This document shows positions 1 to 7,853 of a DNA stretch of 33,646 nt, piece by piece. Position 1 is the stretch's first letter. Every line of letters starts with the position of its first letter. This DNA comes from Cyclobacteriaceae bacterium (GTDB lineage Bacteria; Bacteroidota; Bacteroidia; Cytophagales; Cyclobacteriaceae). The translations under genes were made by a program, and so were the position numbers. The stretch covers positions 1 to 33,646 of the forward strand of contig PXCO01000169.1 in assembly GCA_003565295.1 (NCBI GenBank), given 5' to 3'. The notes under the pieces were generated by a model. That model saw only the letters and a list, made by a program, of their open reading frames with translations. It searched no databases and was not told the DNA's origin.

Positions 1-13
1 AACGTTGAATACC

Positions 14-571
14 ATGGTAACTGAAGTAGTGAAACGCTTGATCAATGTGGATGAATATTATAAAATGGCCGAAGTAGGGATTCTAAAACCGGATGACCAT
101 GTAGAACTTATTAATGGAGAAATTTTTCAAATGAGCCCGATAGGAAGCAGGCATGCAGCGATAGTTGATAGATTAGCCAGAAAATTAAATCAATTATTCC
201 CGAACCAAATAAATATTAGAGTTCAAAACCCCATCAGATTTGATATGAACAATGAACCTGAGCCGGATATTTCCCTGTTGAAATACAAAGCCGATGATTA
301 CGCTTCGGCACATCCGGTACCGGCCGATGTGCTAGCCATTTTTGAAGTGGCAGGTTCTTCCATCAGGTTTGACAGGGAAGTGAAAGCCCCGCTATACGCT
401 ACACATGGCATACGGGAATATTGGATCATTGATCTGGACACCAATCAAATTGAAGTCTTTTCCAAACCCCAGGACGATGCCTATACAGAAACCCGGATTT
501 TCCGGCCTTGGGATGAGATCTCACTGATGGGCAAAATGCTCTCCGTAAAAGAGTTGCTTATTTTGGATTAA
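14..571 (+). CDS. Uma2 family endonuclease-like protein (DUF820)
   Basis: The product resembles the Uma2/DUF820 family, small proteins with a PD-(D/E)XK nuclease fold that are abundant in Cyanobacteria and Bacteroidota and whose cellular role is poorly known. An early ELINGEI stretch, EPEPDISLL near residue 82, FEVAGSS near 110 with a following lysine (REVK), and GIREYWIIDLD near 132 are the usual family blocks; the PD, the E of FEV and the K give a plausible metal site. I chose the ATG at 14 because MVTEVVKRL matches the usual start of the family; a TTG at 5 is in frame, and the frame is still open at the left edge, so a slightly longer protein cannot be excluded. The family is often found among toxin-antitoxin debris, as here. 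Confidence 0.85.
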   Translation: MVTEVVKRLINVDEYYKMAEVGILKPDDHVELINGEIFQMSPIGSRHAAIVDRLARKLNQLFPNQINIRVQNPIRFDMNNEPEPDISLLKYKADDYASAHPVPADVLAIFEVAGSSIRFDREVKAPLYATHGIREYWIIDLDTNQIEVFSKPQDDAYTETRIFRPWDEISLMGKMLSVKELLILD

Positions 572-654
572 GGGAAAAAGAAAATTACTACTTTAAAATA
601 ACGGAGAAATTCCAAATTATACCTTTATATTTATTTATCCTCTTTGGTACATTT

Positions 655-900
655 ATGGAAAAGAAATTAAAAAAGATAGTTTTTCATTCTAGTTTTGAAG
701 AACAAAGGTTACATGGCCAATCATTTTCCATTCGGTGGAATGCCACGAAAAGGTTAAATGAAATGTACAGGATAAATAAAAAATTATACGGTGAAAGCTA
801 TGGAAAAATTTCAAAAAAAACAGAGCTATTTGTAGCATTTCCTGATGAAAGTGTAAATGATTTTTACAGACGGATAGATAAAAATGGCCGATCTATTTGA
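655..900 (+). CDS. Small hypothetical protein encoded with a nucleotidyltransferase remnant
   Basis: An 81-residue basic protein with no domain I can name. It starts with an ATG in an AT-rich leader and its last 17 bases overlap the ATG (884) of the following nucleotidyltransferase remnant, so the two were probably co-translated. Two-gene units of a short protein followed by a minimal nucleotidyltransferase are common in Bacteroidota and are often viewed as toxin-antitoxin-like. The visible part is FHSSFEEQR near the N-terminus and a middle rich in Lys, Arg and Tyr; there is no signal peptide or membrane segment. Its enzyme partner is broken, so this gene is probably an orphan. A role as antitoxin or accessory subunit is inference only. 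Confidence 0.5.
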   Translation: MEKKLKKIVFHSSFEEQRLHGQSFSIRWNATKRLNEMYRINKKLYGESYGKISKKTELFVAFPDESVNDFYRRIDKNGRSI

Positions 901-1313
901 AAAGGATCATCAGAAATTCATCATACTGCTTAATAAATTTGAGGTAGAATACCTTTTGATAGGCGGTGTAGCAGTCAATTTGGATTGGCTCAAGTAATTT
1001 GAATAAGGAAAAATTAATTGCAGCCATAGAAGAATTTGGTTATGATACTTCCGACTATAAAAAGATAGATATTGATGAAATAACCATGTTTAGCTTGGGG
1101 TCGAGAAATGAACCAGGTCATATTGAACTTACAAACAGAATTGCAGGGGTAAAGTTTGAAGAAGCCTATTCAAAAGTAGAGGCAAGGGTGATTGAAGGAA
1201 TCTTAATAAAGATAATTCATTATAATGATTTGATAACAAATAAATTGGCTTCTGCCAGACCAAGGGATCTTGATGATGTAGAAAACCTTTCTAAGATCAA
1301 TAGGGGAAGATAA
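884..1313 (+). pseudogene. Broken MNT-type nucleotidyltransferase (DUF6036-like)
   Basis: The first 37 codons (884-997) give MADLFEKDHQKF followed by YLLIGGVAVNLDWLK and a stop. LIGGVAVN is the glycine-rich strand that opens the nucleotidyltransferase fold; in intact relatives it leads into a conserved D-x-D metal motif. That motif is missing. From about 999 a different frame carries NKEKLIAAIEEFGYD, then EPGHIELTNRIAGVKFEEAY and NKLASARPRDLDDVENL, which match the C-terminal half of the same family. The simplest reading is an internal deletion that removed the catalytic aspartates and shifted the frame. The start overlaps the 81-residue gene upstream. Neither half should be catalytic on its own. 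The DUF6036 label is from memory. Confidence 0.75.
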
Positions 1314-1374
1314 GCCCCATCACGGATCAAGATTTATCATATAGAGACCAACAGGCGAACCCGGAACTTTTTCC

Positions 1375-1642
1375 ATATTGAAAATGCTGATGAGAATTCC
1401 GGCATTGAAGGATTTTCATCTTGTAGGGGGAACAGCCTTGTCATTGTAATATGGACATCGGACTTCGGTAGATTTGGATTTATTTAATTGCCAACCATTT
1501 GAAAATACCCTTATCGAAAAAAGTCTCTTTGATTTATTTTGGGGATGCGGAGGAAAGTGAAGATCCCGTCAGCCTCAAAGGTCAATCCTGGAAAAAGGTA
1601 AAGAAAACCATTGAGAAAAAGGTTAGGGATTTTCTAGAATAA
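1375..1642 (+). pseudogene. Decayed AbiEii/AbiGii-type nucleotidyltransferase remnant
   Basis: Translation from about 1375 reads ILKMLMRIPALKDFHLVGGTALSL, then TAA at 1444-1446, then YGHRTSVDLDLF in the same frame. LVGGTALxLQxGHRxSxDLDLF is the signature of the AbiEii toxin-type nucleotidyltransferases, and the stop stands where a glutamine (CAA) is usual, so a single C-to-T change may explain it. After roughly 20 more codons the frame is lost, and another frame gives YFGDAEESEDPVSLKGQSW and KKTIEKKVRDFLE up to a stop at 1642, the expected C-terminus. The whole is far shorter than the family's usual 200-300 residues, so there is also a large internal deletion. In intact systems this protein acts as the toxin or abortive-infection effector; this copy is dead. 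Confidence 0.75.
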
Positions 1643-1650
1643 CATTACTT

Positions 1651-1788
1651 TTATTTTTTCAACGCTTTAAATCCGGACAAATAAAGGGATTGTAAAAAAG
1701 CCTGGTCTTCTCTGGTTAGGATCACTGTTTTCCGGGTATTTTGAATGGCCTGTTCCTGTGGATTTGTGATTAAATTGGTCAAAAAATA
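1651..1788 (-). other. Short gap with a possible reverse-strand coding tail
   Basis: The 146-base gap before the pyruvyl transferase-like gene holds a reverse-strand frame of 43 codons (TTG at 1782 to TAA at 1651). It ends KTVILTREDQAFLQ and SLYLSGFKALKK. The composition looks protein-like and it would converge on the AbiEii remnant, but I do not recognise it and it has no proper start. It may be the 3' end of a lost gene, or chance. The gap must also hold the promoter of the next gene; I see no clear TAnnTTTG element. Confidence 0.2.
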
Positions 1789-1806
1789 ATGGTAAACCCA
1801 CCTATA

Positions 1807-3078
1807 ATGAATAGACGAAAAGCATTGACAAATTCAAGGGCTCTGACGGGCTCCTTGCTGATTTCAGACCTGCTATTGACAATCAATAGTTATGCTTCCC
1901 CAAATAAAACCATCCTATTGGTATCAGGTTGGCAGGACGTCAATATTGGGGACATTGCCCATACACCAGGGCTATTGCCCATACTTCAGACATTCCTTCC
2001 TGATTATGAAATCGTGCTTTGGAAAAGAAGCGAAGGAAAGGAAGTAAAAGACCTTTTGAATAGAAATTACCCAGCCGTCAGCATAATTTACGGAGCGGTG
2101 GATAATGATAAAAACGTTTCCAATAGAGAAGTTTTGGAAGCAATGCAAAAAGCAGATATCATGATCCATGTTTCGGGGCCTTCGGTAGTAGGACGGACAA
2201 ATTTGGAAGCATGGGTTAAACACACGGATAAGCCATTCGGGATTTTTGGGACTACCATTCAGCATATCGACTCCGATCTGGAGGCGCTGTTGAAAAAATC
2301 CGCATTTATATACACAAGGGAAACAGCCTCCTTAGAAGTCTTGAAAAAAAGCGGAATAAAAGGGAAACATGTTTCTTTTGCCCCTGATGCCACTTTTTAT
2401 CTGAACATGCGTGATGATTCCAGGGCTGAGCAATTTTTAAAAGAAAATGAATTGAAAGAAAAGGAATTCATATGTGTTATTCCCAGATTGAGGTACACCC
2501 CCTACCATAAAATTAGAAAAATGGATTGGACTGCCGAAAAAATAAAAGAGGTGGAGGACACCAATGATCAATATAAGGAAAAGGATCATTCCAAGATGAG
2601 GGAGGCGATGATCCGATGGATAAGGGAAACAGGAAACAAGGTATTGGTATGCCCTGAAATGACCTACCAAGTAGACAATATGGACGAATTGCTAATTGAC
2701 CCATTGCCTGAGCATGTCAAGCCAAATGTGGTGAAACGTGGATATTGGCTTCCCGATGAAGCGGCATCAATTTATTCAAAGGCACATACCGTATTGAGCT
2801 TTGAATGTCATTCGCCAATCATTGCTGCAGCTAATGGCACTCCGATGTTCTATCTTAGGCAACCTGAAGACACCATCAAATGTCAAATGTATTATGACCT
2901 TGGATTTGATGATTGGATGTTTGAAATCGATCAAACGGAGGGACATCAAATTGCAGAAAGACTTATGGGGGTATGGCGTGATTATGATAAGGCCAAAAAT
3001 AAATTAACTCGATCAATGGGGAAAATCGATAAGATCTACAGCAAAGGCACTACTAGAATCAATAAAATGCTGACATAG
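1807..3078 (+). CDS. Exported polysaccharide pyruvyl transferase family protein
   Basis: About 423 residues that fit the PS_pyruv_trans family (CsaB/WcaK-like, GT-B-like fold), which transfers pyruvate ketals from phosphoenolpyruvate to surface sugars or has related roles. Visible blocks are LLVSGWQDVNIGDIAHTPG near the start (N-x-GD type motif), ADIMIHVSGPSVVG in the middle, ICVIPRLRYTPY, and a C-terminal half with YSKAHTVLSFECHSP and AAANGTPMFYLR, where the family places its sugar- and donor-binding loops. I prefer the ATG at 1807 over 1789 because it gives MNRRKALTNS plus a hydrophobic stretch, a Tat-like or lipidless signal sequence. Export is odd for a PEP-dependent enzyme, so the chemistry may differ. 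It stands 63 bases upstream of an exported TIM-barrel gene, in the same direction. Confidence 0.75.
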   Translation: MNRRKALTNSRALTGSLLISDLLLTINSYASPNKTILLVSGWQDVNIGDIAHTPGLLPILQTFLPDYEIVLWKRSEGKEVKDLLNRNYPAVSIIYGAVDNDKNVSNREVLEAMQKADIMIHVSGPSVVGRTNLEAWVKHTDKPFGIFGTTIQHIDSDLEALLKKSAFIYTRETASLEVLKKSGIKGKHVSFAPDATFYLNMRDDSRAEQFLKENELKEKEFICVIPRLRYTPYHKIRKMDWTAEKIKEVEDTNDQYKEKDHSKMREAMIRWIRETGNKVLVCPEMTYQVDNMDELLIDPLPEHVKPNVVKRGYWLPDEAASIYSKAHTVLSFECHSPIIAAANGTPMFYLRQPEDTIKCQMYYDLGFDDWMFEIDQTEGHQIAERLMGVWRDYDKAKNKLTRSMGKIDKIYSKGTTRINKMLT

Positions 3079-3141
3079 AATTCATATTTAGGGAATAATT
3101 ATTGAACTTAGATTGATATAAAACCAAAATGACCAAATAAA

Positions 3142-3996
3142 ATGAAAAAGTTAATTCCCGTTGTGTTCCTCCTGCTTGTAACCATAGATGGCGTCCTGGC
3201 CCAGGGCAACAGGCTTGTTTTCGAGGAAATGCCGGGCATGGTTTCCTATACCTACAGGGATAGCTTCTCCAAAGATGTGGCTGCCACCCTGGACACCTTG
3301 CAGGCCATGGGCATCAAAGACATGGAATTTTCCAATCTCTTTGGAAAAACAGCCCAAGAGTTGAGGAAACTGCTCGATGAAAGGGACATGTTTTGCTCTT
3401 CTTTTGGAGTCGGTTATCCAGATTTGGTCAATAAGACCCAAGAAGTGGCGGAGAACGCTAAGACCCTGGGCGCAAAATTTGTAAGGGTGGCCTGGATACC
3501 CCATGAGGCCCCTTTTAATCTTTTTGATGCCAAAATGGCCATTGCCGATTTTAATAAAGCAGGAAAGATCTTAAAAGAGGAGCATGACCTCACCTTCTGT
3601 TACCATAACCATGGGTACGAATTTCATGCCCATGAAAACGGCACCCTCTTCGACTACATGATGGAGCAGACCGATCCGGAATATGTAAGCTATGAAATAG
3701 ATATCCTTTGGACCTTTTTTCCCGGAGAGGATCCTGTCGCACTGATTAACAAATACCCGGACCGCTTTAAATTGATGCACCTAAAAGACCTGAAAAAAGG
3801 CGTGGAGGGTGACATGTCCGGGGGGACCCCCAAAGAAAACGATGTAGTCCTGGGTACAGGGCAACTGGACCTTCCCGCTATTCTGAAAGCGGCGAAGGAA
3901 GCTGGAATTGAGCATTTTTACATAGAGGATGAAAGTCCCGTTTACTATAAACAGGTGCCCCAGTCCATAGCCTATTTACGAAGTTTGAGGTATTAA
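3142..3996 (+). CDS. Secreted sugar phosphate isomerase/epimerase-like TIM barrel (Sec signal)
   Basis: A 284-residue xylose-isomerase-like TIM barrel (AP_endonuc_2 family) with a clear Sec signal peptide: MKK, a hydrophobic run, and a likely cut after VLA at residue 20. Metal-site motifs are in order: YHNHGYEF (154-161), YEIDILW (184-190), HLKD (213-216) and YIEDESP (260-266), giving the His/Glu/Asp set for a divalent metal. The family includes epimerases, keto-sugar isomerases and lyases, and the metal TIM-barrel subunits of C-glycoside deglycosidases. Because the protein leaves the cytoplasm, a sugar phosphate substrate is unlikely. It lies between the pyruvyl transferase-like gene and a remnant of a Gfo/Idh/MocA oxidoreductase, a common partner of such barrels. 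The exact substrate cannot be read from sequence. Confidence 0.85.
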   Translation: MKKLIPVVFLLLVTIDGVLAQGNRLVFEEMPGMVSYTYRDSFSKDVAATLDTLQAMGIKDMEFSNLFGKTAQELRKLLDERDMFCSSFGVGYPDLVNKTQEVAENAKTLGAKFVRVAWIPHEAPFNLFDAKMAIADFNKAGKILKEEHDLTFCYHNHGYEFHAHENGTLFDYMMEQTDPEYVSYEIDILWTFFPGEDPVALINKYPDRFKLMHLKDLKKGVEGDMSGGTPKENDVVLGTGQLDLPAILKAAKEAGIEHFYIEDESPVYYKQVPQSIAYLRSLRY

Positions 3997-4022
3997 GAAA
4001 ATACAATCTTAAGGTCCACTGT

Positions 4023-4311
4023 TTATGAATACAGCGGTGGTCTGGTTTCCCACTTCCCTTTGGTAAAATCAGGGCTGGCTTTTATCCGCTACCGAAGTCC
4101 CGGTAAGTGTAATAATGGCTGCGCTTGTAACAGAATCATATACATCCCAGTCTGGTTGTTTATTTTCCTGTAAGGCAAGAATCAGTCGGTGCCAATTGAT
4201 GGGCGTTTGGGTCATTCCCCCGCTGCCATGGCCACGAATAGCCCCATCTTTCCGTTCCGGGGGATTATAATTTTTCATGAAGCTTAAGGAAATTTCTTCG
4301 GTTGTGCATGA
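4023..4311 (-). pseudogene. 3' remnant of a Gfo/Idh/MocA family oxidoreductase
   Basis: On the reverse strand an open stretch encodes NPPERKDGAIRGHGSGGM, then WHRLILALQENKQPDWDVYDSV, then TSVADKSQP followed by a stop. This is the C-terminal end of bacterial Gfo/Idh/MocA dehydrogenases, where intact proteins continue VDFPDFTKG. Here the frame breaks right after SQP, and DFTKGKWETRPPLYS with its stop (4023-4025) is found in a neighbouring frame, consistent with a small deletion of about 11 bases. The N-terminal Rossmann domain is absent; the upstream limit is an in-frame stop at 4312-4314. It lies just downstream of, and in the same direction as, the amidohydrolase gene, so the two probably once formed an operon. 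No function is expected now. Confidence 0.75.
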
Positions 4312-4349
4312 TCAAGGTATTTTGGTGCAAATTTTCATTTTTTTCATGG

Positions 4350-5504
4350 TTATTGGTTAAGACCCGGATACCATTTTTCTGCATTGTTCCGGTATATTTT
4401 ATCTACCACCTCCCTGGGCAATTTCATGCCTTTGAATTTTCCTTTCACTTTTGGAACTTCCATTTCCTCGTCTGTTGTGAAAAACTCCCAATGCCGCAAC
4501 CAGACCTCATGGGAATGCTGCATGATTTCTTCCGGCTGGGTTAAGCCTTTGGCTTGAATATCCGATGCACCGGTCCTGAGATCTGTCCCGTAAATAAGCC
4601 GGTCCTGGTATTTCACCAAAAAATCGTGGACCCCCTGCCAATTTGTAATGGCCTGGTATTGCAGATGGGAAATTCTTTCTGCCATATCCACGGCCATATT
4701 GGGGTATTGATCAAGCCGTTTTCCCAATTCATTGACATCATATTCCAAACTGCCCAAGTGAGCACCTATAAACCTCAGGTCAGGGTTGTTTGCCAGCATA
4801 CGGTCCCGGGCATTGATCTGGTCTTCATAGGATGGCAAATCCGGGAAATTGTACATATGGTACCTGGGGTTTTCTCTAAAATAATCCCTGTCACCCTGCA
4901 CAGTCATTTCATCAAGTGGCAACCAGGTATTTTTGGGCTCACCAAGATGCCCCAATAATGGGATATTCTTCTCAGTTAAAAACTTTAAGATGCCTTCAAA
5001 TCGTTCATCGTCTATCATCACCAATTCCCCTTTTTCATCTTTCAGTTCCATGCCGATGTTTTTCCAAACCTTTACTGCAATGGCACCATTTGAAATGGAT
5101 TTATCCAGATAGGCCAATGTTTTGCTTTCCCAGTCATCCTGATTGAATCCTTCAAGGGAGAAAGTAGTGGCATAGGCGACTTTTCCAGGGTATTGATCCA
5201 TGATCTTCAAAGAAAAATTTTCTTGCTCTTCCGGGGTTCTATCGGGAGAGGTGTAAACACTTACATTCATCAATCGAAAGTTATCCTTCGCCGCCTGTCG
5301 TATAAAGAGGGTATCAAATGCAGTCCTCAGATGTACATGGGCATCATATTTTCTCACACTGTTAAAATCCTCCATTGCATAGAAGGTTTCTTTGGTTTGC
5401 TCATTCATTTGGTTTTTCTTATCAGGTGAGGTACAGAAAGTAAGAAGTACGATAAAGGACAAATGAATAAAAAACGAAGATGAATGACCAATAATTTCTT
5501 TCAT
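4350..5504 (-). CDS. Exported amidohydrolase 2 family metal-dependent hydrolase
   Basis: A 384-residue protein of the Amidohydrolase 2 group (TIM-barrel hydrolases and decarboxylases acting on lactones, carboxylic acids and similar compounds). KYDAHVHLR near residue 53 is the N-terminal H-x-H metal motif; later come AVKVWKN, LLGHLGEP, RFIGAHLGSLEYD and DRLIYGTDLR, the last with the aspartate usual at the end of the barrel. The N-terminus has a hydrophobic segment ending LTFCTSPDKK, an imperfect lipobox, so it is likely a periplasmic lipoprotein. The start fits this. The gene reads leftwards, divergent from the cupin gene, with a long AT-rich leader that holds an inverted repeat. A Gfo remnant lies directly behind it. 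Confidence 0.8.
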   Translation of the reverse strand: MKEIIGHSSSFFIHLSFIVLLTFCTSPDKKNQMNEQTKETFYAMEDFNSVRKYDAHVHLRTAFDTLFIRQAAKDNFRLMNVSVYTSPDRTPEEQENFSLKIMDQYPGKVAYATTFSLEGFNQDDWESKTLAYLDKSISNGAIAVKVWKNIGMELKDEKGELVMIDDERFEGILKFLTEKNIPLLGHLGEPKNTWLPLDEMTVQGDRDYFRENPRYHMYNFPDLPSYEDQINARDRMLANNPDLRFIGAHLGSLEYDVNELGKRLDQYPNMAVDMAERISHLQYQAITNWQGVHDFLVKYQDRLIYGTDLRTGASDIQAKGLTQPEEIMQHSHEVWLRHWEFFTTDEEMEVPKVKGKFKGMKLPREVVDKIYRNNAEKWYPGLNQ

Positions 5505-5553
5505 GATTTTGGTGCGGTTTGGGTGAACTTTGTCTGCCTAATTAAAATAAAAG

Positions 5554-5576
5554 GACAGGATTTACATTACCCTGTC
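5554..5576. repeat. Inverted repeat in the amidohydrolase leader
   Basis: GACAGG and CCTGTC (5554-5559 and 5571-5576) face each other across 11 A+T-rich bases, about 50 bases upstream of the amidohydrolase start. The spacing and position suit a dimeric regulator or a leader hairpin; no matching site was seen at neighbouring genes. Confidence 0.3.
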
Positions 5577-5681
5577 ATTCACTATTCCTGGAAACTATTT
5601 TATTGCTTTTCTTTAGATCCATTAATTTAGCCAAAGGATTTTTTAATTATGGCATATTAATGATATTTTTATGTCTTGAGA

Positions 5682-5810
5682 ATGAAACTCACAGACAATC
5701 AAATAATTTGGTTTAAAGAGGATGATTATAAATTGGTAAAGTCATTTTATAACCCGAAGGAACTGGGTAAAATTCACCAAGGGAGCCTGAAAGGAACCGG
5801 TGGAGGATAA
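5682..5810 (+). other. Possible 42-codon ORF or gene remnant ahead of the cupin gene
   Basis: The 391-base gap between the amidohydrolase and cupin starts contains one plausible forward reading: ATG at 5682 to TAA at 5810, beginning MKLTDNQIIWFKEDDYKL and ending GSLKGTGGG. The composition is protein-like, but I recognise no family and there is no strong ribosome binding site. It could be the 5' piece of a lost gene. The rest of the gap holds only the divergent leaders. Confidence 0.25.
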
Positions 5811-5895
5811 TTTCAACTTTTGAATGTCCAAAAAAAATCATGACCGCTACGGTCTTTTAGTTTCTATCCATTTCCATAAACCCAAATCACCAATT

Positions 5896-6672
5896 ATGAT
5901 GCCTTTCAACTATCTTGTACTTATCTGCCTATTTATGGCCTTGAAAAGTAATGCGCAGCAGCTACCTTTACCTTCAGGCGCGTATGAATTCAATATGCTG
6001 CCGGTGGTCAAAACCGATGCAGGAGAAAAAAGGCATCTGTTCAAGTGGCCTACCAAAACCTTAGACAGTTTTCAAATTGATATCTTCACCCTTCATCAAG
6101 GCAAAGAATTGCCGGGAGAAAGCAGTAGTTCCGAAAAAGAAAAATTGGTGATGGTAATCAAGGGGAGTTTGGAAATTTCCCTGTCGAACGAAATACTTCA
6201 ATTAAGCGAAAGAAGTATTGCCTTGATTTCAAATGAGCAACAGGCCCATTATAAAAACACGGATGGGGAAAATACTACTTTTTATGTTATCCAATGGGAT
6301 TCAGGTCACCGGAATGATAAACCCTATGAAAACGCATTGCCTTTTGATTATGATGCAATGGATTTCAAGTCAAATGTCAAAGGAGGAAGGAGGGATGTAA
6401 TGGAAGCACCGACAAAAACTCTTCCCGAATTGGAAATGCATATCACCACCCTTTTGGAAGGGGAAAAGAGTCATGATCCTCATGTTCATCCCGATGAGGA
6501 GATTATTGTAGTTTTACAGGGAGAAGTGGAAGAAATGATCAACGGAACACCTTATCGGTTGGGGCCGGGTTCACTGATATTTTTAAGCGCCATGGATCCC
6601 CACGGAATACGTAATGTTGGCAAGGGGGCTTGTGAATATTATGCCATCAGGTGGACAACAGACAAGGACTGA
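5896..6672 (+). CDS. Exported double-cupin protein
   Basis: About 258 residues from the ATG at 5896; this start is chosen because MMPFNYLVLICLF...SNAQQ is a clean Sec signal peptide, whereas the longer frame from 5824 adds 24 polar residues. Two cupin barrels follow. The second (from about MEAPTKTLPELEMHI) has HVHPDEEIIVVLQGE and later DPHGIRN, the standard two-His, Glu and His metal ligands. The first has the fold (LVMVIKGSLEIS, AHYKN) but reads GESSSSEKEK where the His pair should be, so it is probably metal-free. Such bicupins act as dioxygenases, isomerases or aminohydrolases on small acids and sugars. It sits 94 bases ahead of a Tat-exported TIM barrel, suggesting a shared periplasmic pathway. 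Confidence 0.75.
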   Translation: MMPFNYLVLICLFMALKSNAQQLPLPSGAYEFNMLPVVKTDAGEKRHLFKWPTKTLDSFQIDIFTLHQGKELPGESSSSEKEKLVMVIKGSLEISLSNEILQLSERSIALISNEQQAHYKNTDGENTTFYVIQWDSGHRNDKPYENALPFDYDAMDFKSNVKGGRRDVMEAPTKTLPELEMHITTLLEGEKSHDPHVHPDEEIIVVLQGEVEEMINGTPYRLGPGSLIFLSAMDPHGIRNVGKGACEYYAIRWTTDKD

Positions 6673-6766
6673 TAACTATTCACACGTTTTTCACATCCCT
6701 ATTTTAAGGATATAACTTGGTCCACCTATGCCATTCATAGATATACAATAAACCCAAAATTTCACT

Positions 6767-7618
6767 ATGGAAAAAAGAAGAGCATTTTTAAAAAAAGCCG
6801 GTTTAATGAGCTTAGGTTTAAGTTCCCTGCATAGCACAGGTATTTTAGCCCTACAAAAGAGAAAGTTAAATATTGGAATCATCACCAATACAGTTCGGGA
6901 AGAAATGCAGCAGGATTATAAAAAAGCCCTGAAAATGCTGGCTGAAATAGGGTATGAATATATTGAAGGGGGTGTGCCCGGGGAAGACCCTAGTGCTCAC
7001 AGGCAGTTTTTAAATGAGATTGGGTTAAAGCAAATTGCCACCGGTGCCGGAATGAGCAGCTTGATAGAAGAACCTGAAAAAACCATTCAAACTGCAAAGG
7101 CCCTAGGGGCGCCCTATGTCATCTGCTACTACCCCTGGATGTCGGATGGGAAAAACCTATCCAAAGATGAGGTATTGAAAAGTTGTGAGCATATCAACCG
7201 CATTGGGAAGACCATGAATGATGCAGGTTTACACTTTGCCTGGCACAACCATGCCATAGAGTTTGAAAGGATAGATGGTGAATTGATCTTTGACCTAATG
7301 ATGGAAAACACAGACCCCGACTTATCCTCCGTGCAACTGGACATTTATTGGATCGCTAAAGGTGGTCAGGACCCTGTGGCCTATTTGCGAAAGTATAAGG
7401 GCCGTTATCAGCTACTGCATATGAAAGACATGAACAACAACCGTGATGAAGGAATGAGCTGCGTGGGTCAAGGGATCATCGACTTTGAGCCCGTAATAAA
7501 AGCTGCATTGGAGGTAGGAGTTAAGTACTTTGTGGTGGAAAATGAAAGGGCCATCAAAGGCATGGACTGTGCAAGGGTTAGTTTTGACCATTTAGATGGG
7601 CTAAGCAAAAAGATCTGA
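6767..7618 (+). CDS. Tat-exported sugar isomerase/epimerase-like TIM barrel
   Basis: A 283-residue xylose-isomerase-like TIM barrel. The N-terminus MEKRRAFLKKAG followed by a short hydrophobic run is a good Tat signal. Ligand motifs run in the expected order: WHNHAIEF (159-166), QLDIYW (190-195), HMKD (218-221) and VVENE (256-260). It is the same subfamily as the protein at 3142, which has YHNHGYEF, EIDILW and HLKD, but the two are clearly diverged. Tat export suggests that a metal is loaded in the cytoplasm before transport. The upstream neighbour is the exported double cupin, in the same direction; downstream is a reverse-strand dehydrogenase remnant. The substrate is unknown; an unphosphorylated sugar or 3-keto-glycoside is the likeliest class. 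Confidence 0.85.
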   Translation: MEKRRAFLKKAGLMSLGLSSLHSTGILALQKRKLNIGIITNTVREEMQQDYKKALKMLAEIGYEYIEGGVPGEDPSAHRQFLNEIGLKQIATGAGMSSLIEEPEKTIQTAKALGAPYVICYYPWMSDGKNLSKDEVLKSCEHINRIGKTMNDAGLHFAWHNHAIEFERIDGELIFDLMMENTDPDLSSVQLDIYWIAKGGQDPVAYLRKYKGRYQLLHMKDMNNNRDEGMSCVGQGIIDFEPVIKAALEVGVKYFVVENERAIKGMDCARVSFDHLDGLSKKI

Positions 7619-7630
7619 GAACCAATGTTG

Positions 7631-7853
7631 TTATTTCAGGAGAATAACACGTCTAATTTTAGTTATATTTTCAAAATTGAGCTTTGACCTGAAAGTAACC
7701 AACACTTTTCCTTCACCTTCTTCCCTGGCATAGGAAAGATAAAGCCATCCATTACGCTCATAATTCGAGTGTAGGGCAATATTCAATAGTCCGGCTTGGT
7801 TCACCTCTTTTACGGTTGCCTTGTTGCTTACCTTTCTCCGGTAAACTCGTCAT
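7631..7853 (-). pseudogene. Fragment of a PQQ-dependent sugar dehydrogenase (glucose/sorbosone type)
   Basis: Reverse-strand translation gives VNQAGLLNIALHSNYERN, then GWLYLSYAREEGEGK and a stop near 7631. GQGGLLDIALHPDYxxNGWIYLSY is a hallmark of the six-bladed PQQ-dependent glucose/sorbosone dehydrogenase family, normally 400 residues or more. Here only about 70 codons are left, with no signal peptide, no downstream blades and the usual GQGG read as NQAG. It faces against the flanking forward genes. The tail (KVLVTFRSKLNFENITKIR) still looks like family sequence, after which the frame ends early. It is a relic and gives no product of use. Confidence 0.65.

Noticed and set aside
1-1790. Intact defence island with Uma2, MNT and AbiEii genes
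   Set aside because: Both nucleotidyltransferases are broken, so only remnants of such an island can be claimed.
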